Shown piece by piece: positions 1 through 12,935 of a DNA stretch of 64,000 bases. The DNA is from Delphinus delphis. Lineage: Eukaryota; Chordata; Mammalia; Artiodactyla; Delphinidae. Below the pieces are notes generated by a model. That model worked only from the letters and a program-made list of their open reading frames with translations. It did not search any database and was not told the origin of the DNA. Location: contig NC_082684.1 of assembly GCF_949987515.2 (NCBI RefSeq), positions 52,728,006-52,792,005 on the forward strand. Reading direction: 5' to 3'. Within the stretch, counting starts at the first letter, position 1, and each line of letters starts with the position of its first letter. The translations under genes were made by a program, and so were the position numbers.

Positions 1-844
1 TTAACTAGATCTCAAATATCAGCATTATGCCAAGGATTGTATGTGTATCCAGTCTGGAGCTTCCTGTGAACCTTTTCTCGGGGTCTCTTGTGTAGCTAAG
101 ATAGGAAGGCAGGTCTGGGCCAGCAGAATCAAGTAGATGGCTGTGTGCTGTGATGAGGACAGCAGCGGATCAATGTGTGGGTCAATCATGCCCCACTGTT
201 GAGAGTGGAGCAGCTGTGGCTAACAAAATAATAAGTTAAATTGCAATCGTGTTTAAGATCAGTGTTGAAAACCTGTTCAAATATTGACTGTGTGGGGGAA
301 AGTGTCCAATCAGATGACTGTATTTGTCAAAGGAAACAAAACATAAAATCAACAGCCGTTTTAAATGTCAGTACCAGGCTTGAAAAGGGCACTGGAGCTC
401 GTTATGCTCAACCTGTGAGTACAGGGAAGTACCTGTTCATCGGTGAGTTGTGCTGCGTGGTCTCTTGAGAGCCTTCTGGGCTCTTTCGTTCTGAGATTCC
501 ATCTCTGCCAACAGAAAGCTAGAGTGGTGTTTCACTGCTCTCTTTATCCACCTCCGCCTACCTGTTCTGAGTGAATACACAGTCCTGATTCATGGCGACT
601 TCCACCCTTTATTTGACGTGTGGTTTTAGAGAAGCCTTTGATTTACCTATGAAATTATTGATACCAGCTTTAATGTACTTAAAGCTCTGCTTACTCATTA
701 AAAAAAAGCAATCAGTTAGTCCTCTATTAGCAGCCTACTTCGTGGTATTGACAATGCACCTGACACTATTCCATGAAGGGTACTGTTTTCATTCATGTGA
801 CTTATATTTTGAATATCATTATTAGGCACTAAAGTTATTAGGTA
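1..844. other. Unique intergenic sequence
   Basis: I see no gene, repeat or RNA here. The longest open frames are 75-77 codons (241-468 and 592-825, plus strand). They show no recognisable domain and no splice-flanked exon structure, so I do not call them. Confidence 0.5.
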
Positions 845-1050
845 CTATTTATGAGTGTCTTCTTAGTGGCTAACATAATGCTAGATGTTTTACTTACATT
901 GTTTCCCATCAGCGAAAGTATTGCTACATATATTTAAAATTAAGAAACTGAGGCTCAGAAATACTATTATGTTAATGTATCAAAAGCAGTATAACCCAGA
1001 GATTTCCATTCCAGGGCTGTGTGCCAAGATCTTGATTCTTTGAGCCTTTG
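845..1050 (-). repeat. MIR SINE remnant
   Basis: The hallmark MIR segment, seen reversed, is present: a TTTTACTTACATTGTTTC-like stretch followed near 945-960 by GAAACTGAGGCTCAGAAATA. This matches the antisense MIR core (GAGGAAACTGAGGCACAGAG). The tRNA-derived head is badly decayed. Boundaries are approximate. Confidence 0.6.
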
Positions 1051-2761
1051 GACCTGCAAAGAGGGGCCTAGGGAAGCTAGAGCCTGTGAATGGGTCCCAC
1101 CTGACCACCACGAAAGGATTTTTTTGTTCCTTTTAGTGTACCTTACAGATGTGGTGCTTTTTATGAGTGCCATCAGTAGTAAGTTTGGAAAGCTCTACAG
1201 CCTACTAAGTTGTGGTACTGCAATTTCAACCCAAGCCTACCGAATTCAAAGCTGTATTATTTTGCCTTTTTTTGCGTGACTTTTGTTTTTAAACTTAAGC
1301 TAACTTTGTTCATGATCTGAGTTTAAGGCCTCTTTTTAATTCTGTGGCGGTGTAAAAGTACTGGAATAGTAATTGTAGCAAAGCAAATGAAAAGAAGAAA
1401 TCCAAAGTAGTTAAAATAGAATATTGTCCTAGCTAGAGGGCTTACTTTCAACAGACTTAGAACTTTTAACATAGTATGTAGTGCAGCAAGAAAGGTACAG
1501 ATGGAGAGTTTTAGAGAGTCTTAAGAAAGGATGTGTCACTTTCAGGGAGGGAATGATTGGTGAAAACATCCTGATAGATATCCATGTATCCATGGGTGGA
1601 TGGGTAGGCGGTTTGATAGAGAGCAGGATTCTGATGGACATTTGGCAAAAAGGAATAGAACAGCACAAATAGAGGTCCTGAGCTGGGAATACTACTGACT
1701 TTTGTGGAATTTACTTACCTTGCATTTTGAAGTTTGCATCTGCAAAAGGAAACAAAAATGGTCCCCACTGCTTTCCAGGCATCAGAATGATATTTAAGAA
1801 TTACTGTGATAATATTTATGAGTGGAGCATTTTCACTGATTGGAAGAAACATCTCCACCTAGTACAGTTATGTGTGTTTACCTATATGTTTGTCCTTGTC
1901 TTCCTTTTGGCTGTAACAATAATAATTAGTATGTTTTGTCATAATTGCTCTGGGTTTAGCCATTTTCATCCCTATTGAGGACTGATCAGGTTTAGTAAGA
2001 AATTAAAAACTTCTGAATTCTTAGTTAAATTCAAATGTAAGATTCAGCCTATATTAGAAACTTTTTACATTTAATGTTCTTTGGGCTCTTTCCAAATGCT
2101 GGCATTGTTTTGATAAAAATCTTGTACTAATCCACTCATTGGCGTACAATGAATATGAAATTACCTGCACCCTCCAATTGCATTGCGCTTCTTCAAGCTG
2201 TGTCTATCTCACCTTTTGTCTCTGCATAATATTTGGTGTTCATGTAGTATGTTGTATGCAAATATATAAATAATATACATCTAACCTAAGAAACAAACAA
2301 TAACTACAAGTTACTTTGCACCAAGCAACCCAGTAACATTTACATGTTTACAAATCAGCCAAAAAGAAACTGTCTTGGAGAGTGTCAAAAGACACTAAAT
2401 ATTTATATAAATATATATTTATAACTTCAGTATATACTTATAAACAAAATATAATATATATATATGTAGTCTTGATGTTTTATGAAGTCTAAGAACTGCA
2501 GTGAGCTGGTAGATTTAGTGCATAAATAATTTTTTAAGATTGTAGTGATTATTAATAGTAGCATGCAAGTTCACCATTACCTTATTTAAAAAGAACTGAT
2601 AAAACTTAAATAATCTTAGAAATACTTTATTATTCACCTGGCTTACCAGATTATATCTACTCTTCACTATATAAAAAGAATAGATCATTTGGAGGCATAT
2701 GAATTTAACTCAAAGTCTGTCATTTAACAATGAGGTTATTCCAACAGTGATGCTCTAAAAT
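1051..2761. other. Unique AT-rich sequence
   Basis: Nothing is recognised apart from an AT-rich low-complexity tract at about 2398-2467. Short open frames at 1429-1672 occur on both strands across the same bases, which suggests chance openness rather than coding. Confidence 0.45.
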
Positions 2762-2960
2762 TAGTGCTGTCCAATAGAACTGACTCTGATGATGGATATG
2801 TTCTTTATTTGTGCTGTCCAATGGGGTAGTTGCTAACAACATTTGGCTTTGGGGCACTTGAAATGAGGCTAGTGCAACTGATGAAGTGACGTTTTAATTT
2901 TGTTTAATTTTAATGTAAATAGTTGCATGTAATTAGTGGCTACCTAGTGGATAGTGTAGC
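2762..2960. mobile_element. MER3-like hAT DNA transposon remnant
   Basis: This is a non-autonomous hAT-Charlie type element. The left end reads TAGTGCTGTCCAATAGAACT and the motif GTGCTGTCCAATGGGGTAG recurs at about 2812. The right half (ATTAGTGGCTACC, GTGGATAGTGTAG) mirrors the left end in inverted orientation. The order of blocks (GCACTTGAAATG, AGGCTAGTGCAACTGA, then TAATTTTGTTTAATTTTAAT) and the roughly 200-bp length agree with the MER3 consensus as I know it. It has no coding capacity. The 8-bp target duplication is not convincingly preserved. Confidence 0.65.
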
Positions 2961-4844
2961 TTTAGATGACAGATCAGGTCACATTATTAATGTTTCTGGA
3001 CAAATATGTCTTGTGAACGTTCCATATATATGCTCATACAAATGTGGAAATAAACTTACATTGGCAGTCCATTATCTTAAAAATTGCTGTGTTTTATATT
3101 ATGGTGACTTAGGTGAAAATTTTAGAAATCACAGCAGGGTTTCAGTTATCCTGTTTATGTGACAACCTCCAAAGTAACAAGTCACTGCTTGGCCTGTTAT
3201 GTTATACTTAAAGCAGACCCAGTAATTAGCAGGAGAAGCATAGAGATGGTGTTTGGAAACTCAAACATGCCTCAAGCAAAAGACTTCTGCGCTAAAGAAG
3301 TGCTTCCCTCAAAACTGCACTGGCAGGTGTAGAAAGAGGAAGCAAGAGTTTAACAGCATTATAAAATCTAGGTTTTTTTCATTGTTAGTCCAATATCTAG
3401 AACAACAATAAATCACCTCTTATCTCATAAATTATACAAGAGTAGCATAAATGGCATAAACAGACACTATTAAAATAAACTCTCTAACTGGCTAATTCAG
3501 AGTTTACTGCCAGAAACAAAGTAATCTGGGAATTTTAGCAGCCGATCAGACAGTGTACAGATACTCACTTTGATTCTTCTGTCAAATTTGACAGTAATCC
3601 TCCATCATATTTTACTGTCTGCTTCAAAACTGGAGTCAAATATATTTTAGTTATAAGATATAACCTTATAGTGCTTATTGATCTTATGCTGAGGTTTTAG
3701 TGATCTTGATTCCGCCTCCTCACTCTCTGTCACTCCTCGCAGGGGAGGTGCAGTGACTTTTCTGCTTGGTGAGATTGGAAGGAGAAACAAGGTCTGTTCT
3801 TCAACGTTTTCGGTCCCACTTGGGGTAGTGCCAGGAACCCTGAACAAGAGGCTGAGGCTCAGATGGTTGAGTGCAGTCACTGTGGAGCTGGTTATTAGTC
3901 CACTCAGTTCTGGGGTCAGTATCAGGATGCCCGTTTCCTCACAGATATCAGCCACATTTTACAGTTTCAGTTTTGTCAATTGTCAAGGTGAGATTTGGTT
4001 TTATTTCCTAGTTCAGAACTCAGGTTGGGGAGGAGGGTGATATTGATTAGACTCCTTTGAAAATCTAATAGTTCTCACCTGCACTGGGAGGAAGGTGGCT
4101 GAGGGTTTGAGATTGTCCACTAGAATCCCTAGAATAGCTTTTTCAAAGTGCATTTCTCCTTCTCCTTCTTTCCTCTCTCCAACTGACCTCACTCCACGTC
4201 AACCCCTATAAATATCCCCCACTGAGAACTGGCCTGGATATTGGAAGACCCAGTTATGATTTTGCTTAGCGTAGTTTTGCACACAACCCACATTTCATCC
4301 TCTGACTACTCCAGGCTACTATGCTATGAATGTCCTGTCTGTTGGCTCAGGCTAGAGTCATACACTTTAGGGTTATCTTGGGCAGTCCCTTAATGCTCAG
4401 TATAGCCATGGATCTGGATAACTGGAATTATCCTTAAAACGTTCATGAATTTCAAATGCTCCATTAATTTTTAATAAACATACATTATTATAGAATGGTT
4501 GAAGTAGTTATTTTGGTGGGAATTAAAAGCACCACTAAATCAAATGTTATTTTTATATTCTGAATAGTATCATTTTATATTAATTCAGCATCTATTCCTG
4601 AGGAGGTCAAGAGAAATAAAATACATGCCCGTATCTTTCTGATGGCCATAGATTTATGAAAGAGAATCGAAAAAATAAAACAAAACAACAACAAACCAGG
4701 AAGACAGAATTAACCTTGCTAGAAGATTTTTTTAGCTTAAATAATCATTTTTCCAAATGAGTGTTTAATAAATACATTTTTAATCAGCCCACCAACTGGA
4801 GAATCCACTTTGTAGCTGCCAAATAATAATAATAATGACAACAA
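2961..4844. other. Unique sequence, no gene recognised
   Basis: Two open frames overlap on opposite strands (3647-3955 minus, 102 codons; 3753-4040 plus, 95 codons). Neither contains a domain I recognise and neither has an evident partner exon. The interval around 3700-3960 is less AT-rich than its surroundings, which accounts for the absence of stop codons. Confidence 0.4.
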
Positions 4845-5040
4845 AAAAACTTATGGAATACCTACTGCATATCAGATGTAGAGCTAAATCCTTAATAGAT
4901 AGAATCTGTTAAAAAAATCTAAACTCCACTTACAGCAAGTACTATTATTGACACCATTTTATAGAAGGAGGGACACAGAAGAACTATGTCACTATTAAGC
5001 CTTAGAGACATGGGTCTTACCTTTTGAATGTTCTGAATGA
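4845..5040 (-). repeat. MIR SINE remnant
   Basis: Antisense MIR features in order: TGGAATACCTACTGCATATC (decayed 3' end), AAGTACTATTATTGACACCA, TTTTATAGAAGGAGGGACAC and a decayed tail toward the tRNA-like head near 5020. Strongly diverged. Confidence 0.65.
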
Positions 5041-5540
5041 ACTAGTTGATGTTTGAGATACATTAAAAAAATACTACCCTTCTTATTTACCCCTTCTTAC
5101 TTTACACAGTTAAAATGATGAACCACTAGAGATTTAATCTGATCGGGTACCATTTTAGACCTTGCTCTACTGGAGGGTTCTAAACTAGGAAACTTGACAG
5201 TTTTTCACCTGTAGCCATTTCTGAGAATCACTTAATGGTGAACCTTCTAATTAATATGGATTCATTAAAGAATGTTATATTAGAATTAATCTGTAATTGC
5301 TCCATTGGTTAGCATAATGGATATGAACATAAATAACATGAATACATACAACAAGGCCAGTAGTTGCCTTAAGTAGGCTTTCTGCTCTATAAAATTGAGT
5401 GGAATGTATCTGAGGGAAAACATTGGTTTAAAAAGTGAATAACTTGCATCTGGACAAATTTAACCAAGGTTTCTTACGGGGAAAAGAGGTTTTTATAGGT
5501 CAGAGTTTATCAACTTTGTTTATATACTTTATAAACCTTG
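5041..5540. other. Unique AT-rich sequence
   Basis: No gene or repeat recognised. The right edge, from about 5520, is rich in TATACTTTATA words. It supplies the left target duplication of the L1 fragment that follows. Confidence 0.4.
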
Positions 5541-5573
5541 TATACTTTATAGTATATAAACAACTTTATATAC

Positions 5574-6392
5574 ATTTTAAATTGAAATATAGTTAATTTA
5601 CAAAGTTGTGTTAGTTTCAAGTGTACAGCAAAGTGATTTGCTTATACATACACATATATATATATTTTCTTTTCCAGATTTTTTTTCCATTATAGGTTAT
5701 TACAAGATTTCGAGTGTAGTTCCTTGTGTTATACAGTAGGTCCTTGTATTTTACCTATTTTACATATACTAGTGTATATATGTTAACCCCAAACTCCTAA
5801 TTTATCTCTCCTCCCACCCCTCTATTCCCTTTGGTAACCATAAGTTTGTTTTTTATGTCTGTGAGTCTATTTCTGTTTTGTAAATAAGTTCATTTGTGTC
5901 ATTTTTTTAGATTGCACATGTAAGTGATATATATGATATTTGTCTTTCTCTGACTTCACTTAATATGGTAATCTCTAGGTCCATCCATGTTTCTGCAAAT
6001 GGCATTATTTCATTCTTTTTTATGGCTGAGTAATATTCCATTGTATATATATACCACATCTTCTTTATCCATTCATCTGTTGATGGACAATTAGGTTGTT
6101 TCCATGTCTTGGCTATTGTAGATAGTGGTGCTATGAACATTGGGGTGGATGTACCTTTTTGAATTAGAGTTTTCTCCAGGTATATGCACAGGAGTGGGAT
6201 TGCAGGATCATATGATAACTTTATTTTTAGTTTTTTAAGGAACATCCGTACTGTTCTCCATAGTAGCTGTACCAATTTACATTCCTGCCAACAGTGTAGG
6301 AGGGTTCCTTTTTCTCCACACCCTCTCCAGCATTTTATTTGTAGACTTTTAAATGATGGCCATTCTGACTGGTGTGAGGTGATACCTCATTA
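5574..6392 (-). mobile_element. 5'-truncated L1 fragment (ORF2 C-terminus and 3'UTR)
   Basis: This is an antisense cetartiodactyl L1 3' end. The 3'UTR lies at 5574-5930 (AAATTGAAATATAGTTAATT, then CAGCAAAGTGATTTGC). The minus-strand frame 6275-5907 encodes the typical L1 ORF2 C-terminus, with motifs YDPAIPLL and WYIYTMEYYSAIKKNEIMPF. It carries the same C-terminal motifs as the larger L1 at 29658-35467 but is more diverged in the UTR, so it is probably an older subfamily. It is flanked by a diverged 33-bp direct repeat (5541-5573 and 6393-6425) that I read as a target-site duplication. Not functional. Confidence 0.9.
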
Positions 6393-6534
6393 CATACTTT
6401 ATACTATATAAGCAAGTTTATATACTTTAAAATAATGTATATGAATTTCTTTCAGAATGGCACAAATTCTGTTCTCAATTCCTCAAATAGGGTTATAGAA
6501 GCTATATTTAACACAACTCCAAATATAGCTCCAA

Positions 6535-6559
6535 ATATATATATATATATATATATATA
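6535..6559. repeat. (AT)n microsatellite
   Basis: Uninterrupted alternating A/T, about 12 units, preceded by imperfect CCAAATAT copies. It can extrude as a cruciform and is probably length-variable. Confidence 0.95.
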
Positions 6560-6935
6560 ATTCTAATATATATGTTTTAAATGTGTTCATATCTGATGAA
6601 AGAAATTAAAAATATTTCATATAAAAGTACAAGTAAAATATCCCAATAAGTACATGAAGTTTCATTTTTAGTGTGATGTGGGAAATTAACTATTATGTGA
6701 GATTGAGATTTTTTCATAGTAAAGGAAATGATATGGTCATCTTGTGTGGTGAATGTTGACATGACAGATGTGTATTATTCACAGAGGAAATCAGGAGAGC
6801 TATATATAAACGTATGTGCAGAAAGCATATAAGTCCATATCCTAAGCTGTTTGGTTTACATTGACCCTCACGGTATAAAGTGAATCCCTCTTTCATGATA
6901 AATAATATTGTAGCAAGTTCACAATTTGTTTTTTG

Positions 6936-6955
6936 GTGTGTGTGTGTGTGTGTGT
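6936..6955. repeat. (GT)n microsatellite
   Basis: Ten uninterrupted GT units follow a short T run. Confidence 0.95.
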
Positions 6956-7164
6956 TATACATGCAGATATAACAAATTAGGTAACGTCTGCAGAGTGTGA
7001 ATTCAGAACCTCTCCCTCAAAATATGCGTTCCCATCTCCTGGTGAATGTCTGAAATTACACCATGCAGCTTGCATATTTCTTTGGTTTAAGACTTCACTA
7101 ATGGGTTAACATGCAAAAATTATTTTCTTGGGAGATGCTCTGGGCAGTTTGCCATCTAATGAAA

Positions 7165-7375
7165 AACAGGGCTATTAGGGTCAGACAAAGCCGGGACTAA
7201 ACCTTGCTGGTAGTTGGCTGAGTGGCCATAGGCTAAGTTCCTCAATTTTCTCTTCAGGAAAATAAGGTAACAGTAGTTACTTCAGAGTTGGTGTGAAAAA
7301 GAAATGAGAAAACTATAACAATTATCACAGTAACTGGCATATGGAAGATGCGTAAAACTCTATGTGAACTGTTGT
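7165..7375 (+). repeat. MIR SINE remnant
   Basis: Sense-orientation MIR. The decayed head (GGGTCAGACAAAGCCGGGAC) is followed by the core (TAGTTGGCTGAGTGGCCATA, CTCAATTTTCTCTTCAGG) and the tail (AACTGGCATATGGAAGATGC). The order and length fit MIR well. Confidence 0.7.
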
Positions 7376-8849
7376 CTGAAATTCTTCCCCAACTTCAGTT
7401 TTCAAAACTAAGTAATAGGGGAAAGAAAACATGGTGTCAGTAGGTCTCCAAAGGACGCTGAGAGAGGGGTGTCAGTGAGGCCCAGGAAGGGGAAATCCTA
7501 CAGACAAACTTGGTCCACTTTTAGTATGGTCAGACTTAGATTTCAAGAACATACTGGCCTAACAAGTCGTGAACCAGCCGCTTATTTTAAACTGGGTATG
7601 AATTTTACTTTGTACTTGTTTACCTGTGGAAATCGAGTATGTTCACTTTATCTGTATAACGTGTTTCCTGAGCTAGAAATGCTATTTCAGCACTTTATTT
7701 GGGGGGGAAAAAAACCCCAATACAGCTAGTACTTAAAGAGCACAAACAGTGGCAAATTACTTGGAGAAGTTTTAAGGGTTTTCAAATAGGAGCACATCCA
7801 AGTAGCTTTGCATAGCCAACAGTGAAAAATATTAGACGATAAGTGCTGTATAAGACTTAAAGCCAATTAACTTTCAGTGTTAATGAAAGTTAAAATTCAC
7901 ATGCCAGTAGTTATAACCTTAGGCATCTAGAACTTTGAGCAGCTTAAGAAATTTATAGAGCCTATTTTGTTGTTATTGTTTTAAAGCTTATATTTATAAA
8001 TGTTTTCATTTTAAAGTATAGTAATATAACAAATAGTTCTCTTACATTGCTGGCCTTTCCAATAAGGGTGTGTAACCTCCTAAATTACTTAAATGAATTC
8101 TACGCAGTAAGTCTTTGTCCTGCACCTACTAGATGTCACACTCCATTCCAGAGACTGGCATTTGATAAAACACAGGAAACAGGTACATAAACATATATTT
8201 TAAATATAAAAGAGAATGTGGTGAGTGCAGTAGAAAAATAGTATTGGGATACAGATTAGGGGAAACATATTTCTTGGATAAAGTATTTATTTGGAAACTT
8301 GGAAAATATTTCCAAATAAGATAGCCAGAGTTTTCCCCGCTAAATGCTACACTCAGAATCCCCAAATAATTGTTTATATTATAGTTCTGTGCTATCTGTG
8401 TCTTGCTAAACACATCCCTCCACTCTTGGGAAGTAATGGGCTGTAGTGCACCTCTCCTTACTGCACAAGTACTGCTCACACAGGTGAGTCCCTGCTTTGC
8501 TCCCCAGAATTGCTGAGAGCTAGCCTTTTTATGTGCTGCGTTGGGTTGCTGGGCAATAATATGCTTGATCATTGTGCACTATACCTCCAATATCTTGCTA
8601 TGTCTCTCGGTTCTGCTGTGCTTGGTTTGTCTGGCAATTGGCTTTCCAAGCACCTGAGATTTGGGACATCTCAAAATTAACATCAGAACTGAATGCCTGA
8701 TTTTTCCTGATTGGACCTCTTCTTCTAGGATTCCTTTCCTTCTTGGTAAATGGCTTCCAGTTGCTCAAAGTAGAAACCTGGACTTTTCTCTCTCTTCCCA
8801 AACCAATCTCCAAACTGTCAGCATAGCTCTACATTGATGTATATTCAGA
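7376..8849. other. Mostly unique sequence
   Basis: A weak antisense L2-like trace occurs at about 8115-8300 (CTACTAGATGTCACACTCCA, CAGAGACTGGCATTTGATAA) but is too decayed to call firmly. The 147-codon minus-strand open frame at 8129-8572 overlaps that trace, contains no recognisable domain and is probably chance. Confidence 0.4.
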
Positions 8850-9575
8850 ATTCAGCCGCTTTCACTGCTACTGCCCTCCCTCATCCGAGTCATAACGTCA
8901 TCACCTATCAACCGGGTCACAGACTAGCAGCTCCCAACGAGTCTCCCGCCTCTGCCCTTGTGCGCCTTGGCCTACTTTCAATACAGCTACCAGAGTTACT
9001 CTTTTAGAAATTATGTTTGACATCTTTCTCCTGCTGAGAACTTTCCATGACTTCCCACCTCACTCAGGAGGAAAGCCCGACATCCTTACAGTGGCCTACC
9101 AGATGCTAACTGATCAGGGCTCTGTTGCCTCTCTGAACTTACCTCTCACAACCCTGGTCCCCCACTGCTCTAGTCACAGGAATTCCTGACCATCGTTCTT
9201 CATATATGGACATTCTTTCACCCACTTCACAGCCTTTGTATTTGCTCTTCCCTTTGGAATTTTTTTCTTAGTAGCCCCATTGCTTACTTATTCATCTCTT
9301 CAAGTCTGCATGCCAGGGTCTTTCCTGACCCCTCTATAAAAGTGCAAGCTCGTCCACTCCCAGCAATGTAACATTCCCTATACTTCTTACCTTGTTTTAT
9401 TTATCAACGTCGGATATATTATACATTAGCCTATTTATTTGTTTCTCTCTCCACCACCCCTGCCCCACTCATCTCAGCTCCGTGAGAGCCCATATTTTTT
9501 GTATGTTCTATTCACTATCTACAGTGCCTAGACTTTCCTCTGGAATATTATATGCTCTCAGTGAATACTTTTTGT
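8850..9575 (+). repeat. L2 LINE 3' end
   Basis: A long L2 3' segment with landmarks in order: CTTTCTCCTGCTGAGAACTT, CACAGCCTTTGTATTTGCTC (the CCTTTGCAC/TGTTCCC block), TTCATCTCTTCAAGTCTGCA, TATTATACATTAGCC, and CCGTGAGAGCCCATATTTTT followed by CAGTGCCTAGAC and a TCAGTGAATACTTT end. Divergence is high, as expected for L2. There is no intact reading frame. Confidence 0.75.
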
Positions 9576-11789
9576 AAGAATGTATGGTTTGGTGGGATCT
9601 AAACAAAAGTTGTTGTATCACTTGTCTTACTGCTGCCGGAGGATCATACTATATAATTAAGCTGATTAATTTCTCACAGTTCTAGTCAGAAGAAAGTGGG
9701 GAGGTCTTCAGGAATGAGCTATAATATACCCCAACTCACTAGGAACTGCTAGCACCTATCACCTATTCCTGAGCCAGTGTCCATGAGAGGTGATACGGCT
9801 GTGCTCGGTTTAGTGATGCTTTCCCCGCCATGGGGTATAGATATTACTAAATGGACATTAAAATATTTATTTTATTGGGCTTACATTGAATATATCAAAC
9901 CATTACCAGTTGTGTGGTCATAGGATTGCAAAAGAAACTCATGGTGATTTTTGGCAAGTTTTTAATATTTTTCCCCCATTGGAGAAAAGCAGTCAGCGCA
10001 GTAAGTACATCAGGAAAACAACAACAACAACAACGACAACCACATGGCAGTGTTGCAGTACAGAGTCTCTCTTTAGTACTTGATCTAATCACATTATAAA
10101 CGCAATTTTCCCATGGGGCTGGATTAGGCTGTTTCCTATATATACAAGAACATTAACCTGTTTTAAGTAATTGAATAGCTATTGACTACTTATTTGAAGG
10201 TACTGAATTAAGTTTGCTTATTAACCAGTTTTCTAAAATACAAATCCCATATCCCTTCTGGCCTACGTGGTGCAGTCAAGACCACTTAGTCTGAATGTAA
10301 GGCCCTTCCTTCTGTGTCTGTGTGTGTTTACATCCTCCCCAGGCTGTCACTTGCAAGGATCCTTGCCCTTTAGGCCATCTCCATTTGGGTCCTTGATTAC
10401 TTGTTATTGACCAACACTGCCACCACTGACCCTCGCTGCCCCACCATACAATGATCTGAACCATTTCCTGGCTAAAAATGTTAGACTTAAAATTAAGGGC
10501 ACAGAAGAGTATGTTAAAATTTTCATTTTGCCTGAGCTAAGTAGTTCCATTGATATACAGCAAGTAAAATAACTTATGCTTTTCCCACTTAGCTGCAGTA
10601 AAACTGACAGTAAAAAATAAATGGTGAACAAAGTTCGTATATCATTAGTTGTGACGTCCCCTTGTTCCATAAGCGACACTGAAATACCTATCTTTTAAAG
10701 ATAAAGATGAAGATAAAATACCTACTTTCATGTGCTTTATTTTCTCCATTTTCCTGCTCTAATCTCTACTATAGGAGAGTAAATCTACACAAATTCAGAG
10801 GCAACATATATCTGGAGACGAATGTCAGGCAATTTGTTTTCTACTGAAATATGCATTATAATATAGAAATACGTGTTTATTTTCTTGGGCATGTATTTCT
10901 TACAGGAAATCTTAACTTTAAAAATAATTTGACTCTTGCTATTACCCAAATAATCTTTAGCAAACAATAACAAAAAATTTTGAAATTCAATTATTCTACA
11001 AATACCGGGCCAATTAAAATTTAGGACAATTTGGTTATACTAGTGTATGCGTTTTTTTTTTTTTTAACTCAAGCTTCCTAGTGTTATAACCTTTTCTAAC
11101 ACATGACATTCTTCCTTAATATTCATTAAACTATTGATAAAACTCTAAAGTTTAAGTGGTAAGGAAAACTGGTGAATTATTTAAAAAAAAAACACAAAAA
11201 AACCCAAAACCAATTCTTTGTGGTTCATGGAGCGAGGCATTTCAGCTTTGCACAAGATGCATGCTTTCTGACTCACTCACAGCAGCTCTTTTTGTCCTAC
11301 AAACCGTTTCTTCCCAGTGGGAAACGAATCATATCATACATCTTTATAAGCGTACTGTGTGCTGTAGGAAATGGTGGTGCCTTTTCAAAGTGGTGTGGGT
11401 GGATCTGCTGACACAAGGCAAACTTGTACCTTTAGTATTTAGCCTCAGATGTAAGGTCGGAGCTGGAGGCCGTGATTCCGGGCTAGCTCTACACAGTTAG
11501 GTCTCAATTACCTCTACTAATGGAGAGTGGCGGGTGTCTCATGCCCTGACATGGTGATGACCAAAGTACATTTTGAACATATAGAATATATATTTAGCTC
11601 TTGGATTAAATTAGGTTCCTTTCAGTAGATACCATTTAAAAAGAGTTTCATGGCCATATCAAAATTTACCTTTCTTTTCTGAGTCCTGGTTTTGATAGAA
11701 AAGGGAAGTGATTCCAAATTGTGTGATGTGGCAGGAAGAAGTTACATGGGATGACTTTTCGCCTGGCGAGGCAGTCAGCTCTGTACTTC
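9576..11789. other. Unique sequence with short homopolymer and triplet tracts
   Basis: It contains a (CAA)n tract at 10018-10039, a T run at 11052-11065 and an A-rich run at 11181-11209. The 114-codon plus-strand frame at 11156-11500 starts inside the A-rich run (KKK-rich start), has no domain and overlaps a 79-codon alternative frame. I do not regard it as a gene. Confidence 0.4.
10018..10039. repeat. (CAA)n microsatellite
   Basis: About seven CAA units with one CGA interruption. Confidence 0.85.
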
Positions 11790-12240
11790 CTATCTGTGTA
11801 GTTCATTTGCCCACTCACACATTATGTTCACATATTCTAGGTGCTAAGGACGTAGTCGTGAGCAAGAAAAGGAAGGTAACTAAACTCACAGACTGTATAC
11901 TTTAGTTGAAGAAAATAAAATAAAATAACAGAAACATAAAATAATTTCAGTTAGTGATGTGTGATATGTAAAATTCTATAACCCGATTATATGTAAAACA
12001 TTACCTGGCGGGGAGGACCATATGGTATAGTGATTGGAGACAACCTCACTGAGACAGCAACACGAAGGAAGAGACTTGGATGTTGGTCAGGAGACAGCCG
12101 TGTGCATGGGCTGAGCATACTTGAGAAAAACCAAGACCACAATAAAGAGGAGAATTGAAGGAAATGAGGAGAGATAGGGAAGGAGCTAGATTACTTAGGG
12201 TATTACATTATGAAATACACTTGTACCGTATAATCAAATA
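11790..12240 (-). repeat. L2 LINE 3' end remnant
   Basis: Antisense L2 landmarks: CTAGGTGCTAAGGACGTAGT (reverse of the terminal CCTAG/ACAGTGCC block), GAGACAACCTCACTGAGA, and CAGGAGACAGCCGTGTGC near the CTGAGACCTGAAG-type block. It continues as purine-rich sequence to a TAGATTACTTAGGGTATT segment at the right end. Confidence 0.55.
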
Positions 12241-12935
12241 GCAATAGCGATTGTGGGAAACTACTCTAAAATCTGTTTTTGTTTTTGCGCGGAATACTTC
12301 AACTTGTGAGAAGGAATTTCACAAGCCTGCCTCAGAATTCATGTTAAAGTTATTTTGGGGAATTCTGAGTTTCATTTCTCTCATTGTAACCATTGTAAAG
12401 CTTATGTATAGGACTGTGGGAACATTGGATATTACCATAATTTTGTTCCCTTGAATATTTGCTGGGCTGATTTGATGTGATTTTCTCTGTTCTTGTAAAT
12501 GATGTTGTTCCATCTATAATGTCTTATAGAAAAATATGATATACAGCAGTTTCTAATTTCCTTCCATCTACCAGCTGACTCATCCATCCCTGTGGGTCCA
12601 TACGCTCCTCTTGTAGTTAGGACTTCCTTATAGCTGTAATCAAAAAATGTTTGTGTGTGTGCACATGCGCACAGACACAAACACGTATGTATTGCCACTT
12701 AACTATTTTGCTTCTAATCTGTAAGTAGGAAAGTAATGATTGCCTTCATTCTCTCTCCTTGAGGTTAAATGAATTGATGGGTTTATAGCTAACTGCTGTT
12801 ACTTATTAAAAAATTCTTTACCAAATACAAAAATATGAACCCAAGGAAACGCTTGTTACTAGACAAATGTCAATAGCATTGGTAGCACAAGATATCTTAA
12901 ATTGTACAGAAGAAAATAGGAAAAAAAGAGGAACT
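12241..12935. other. Unique sequence
   Basis: No gene recognised. A short alternating tract (TGTGTGTGTGCACATGCGCA) lies at about 12650-12670. Confidence 0.4.

Larger units (their letters stand above)
6426..7164. other. Unique sequence with two microsatellites
   Basis: It holds a perfect (AT)n run at 6535-6559 and a (GT)n run at 6936-6955. No gene or interspersed repeat is recognised in the rest. Confidence 0.5.
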
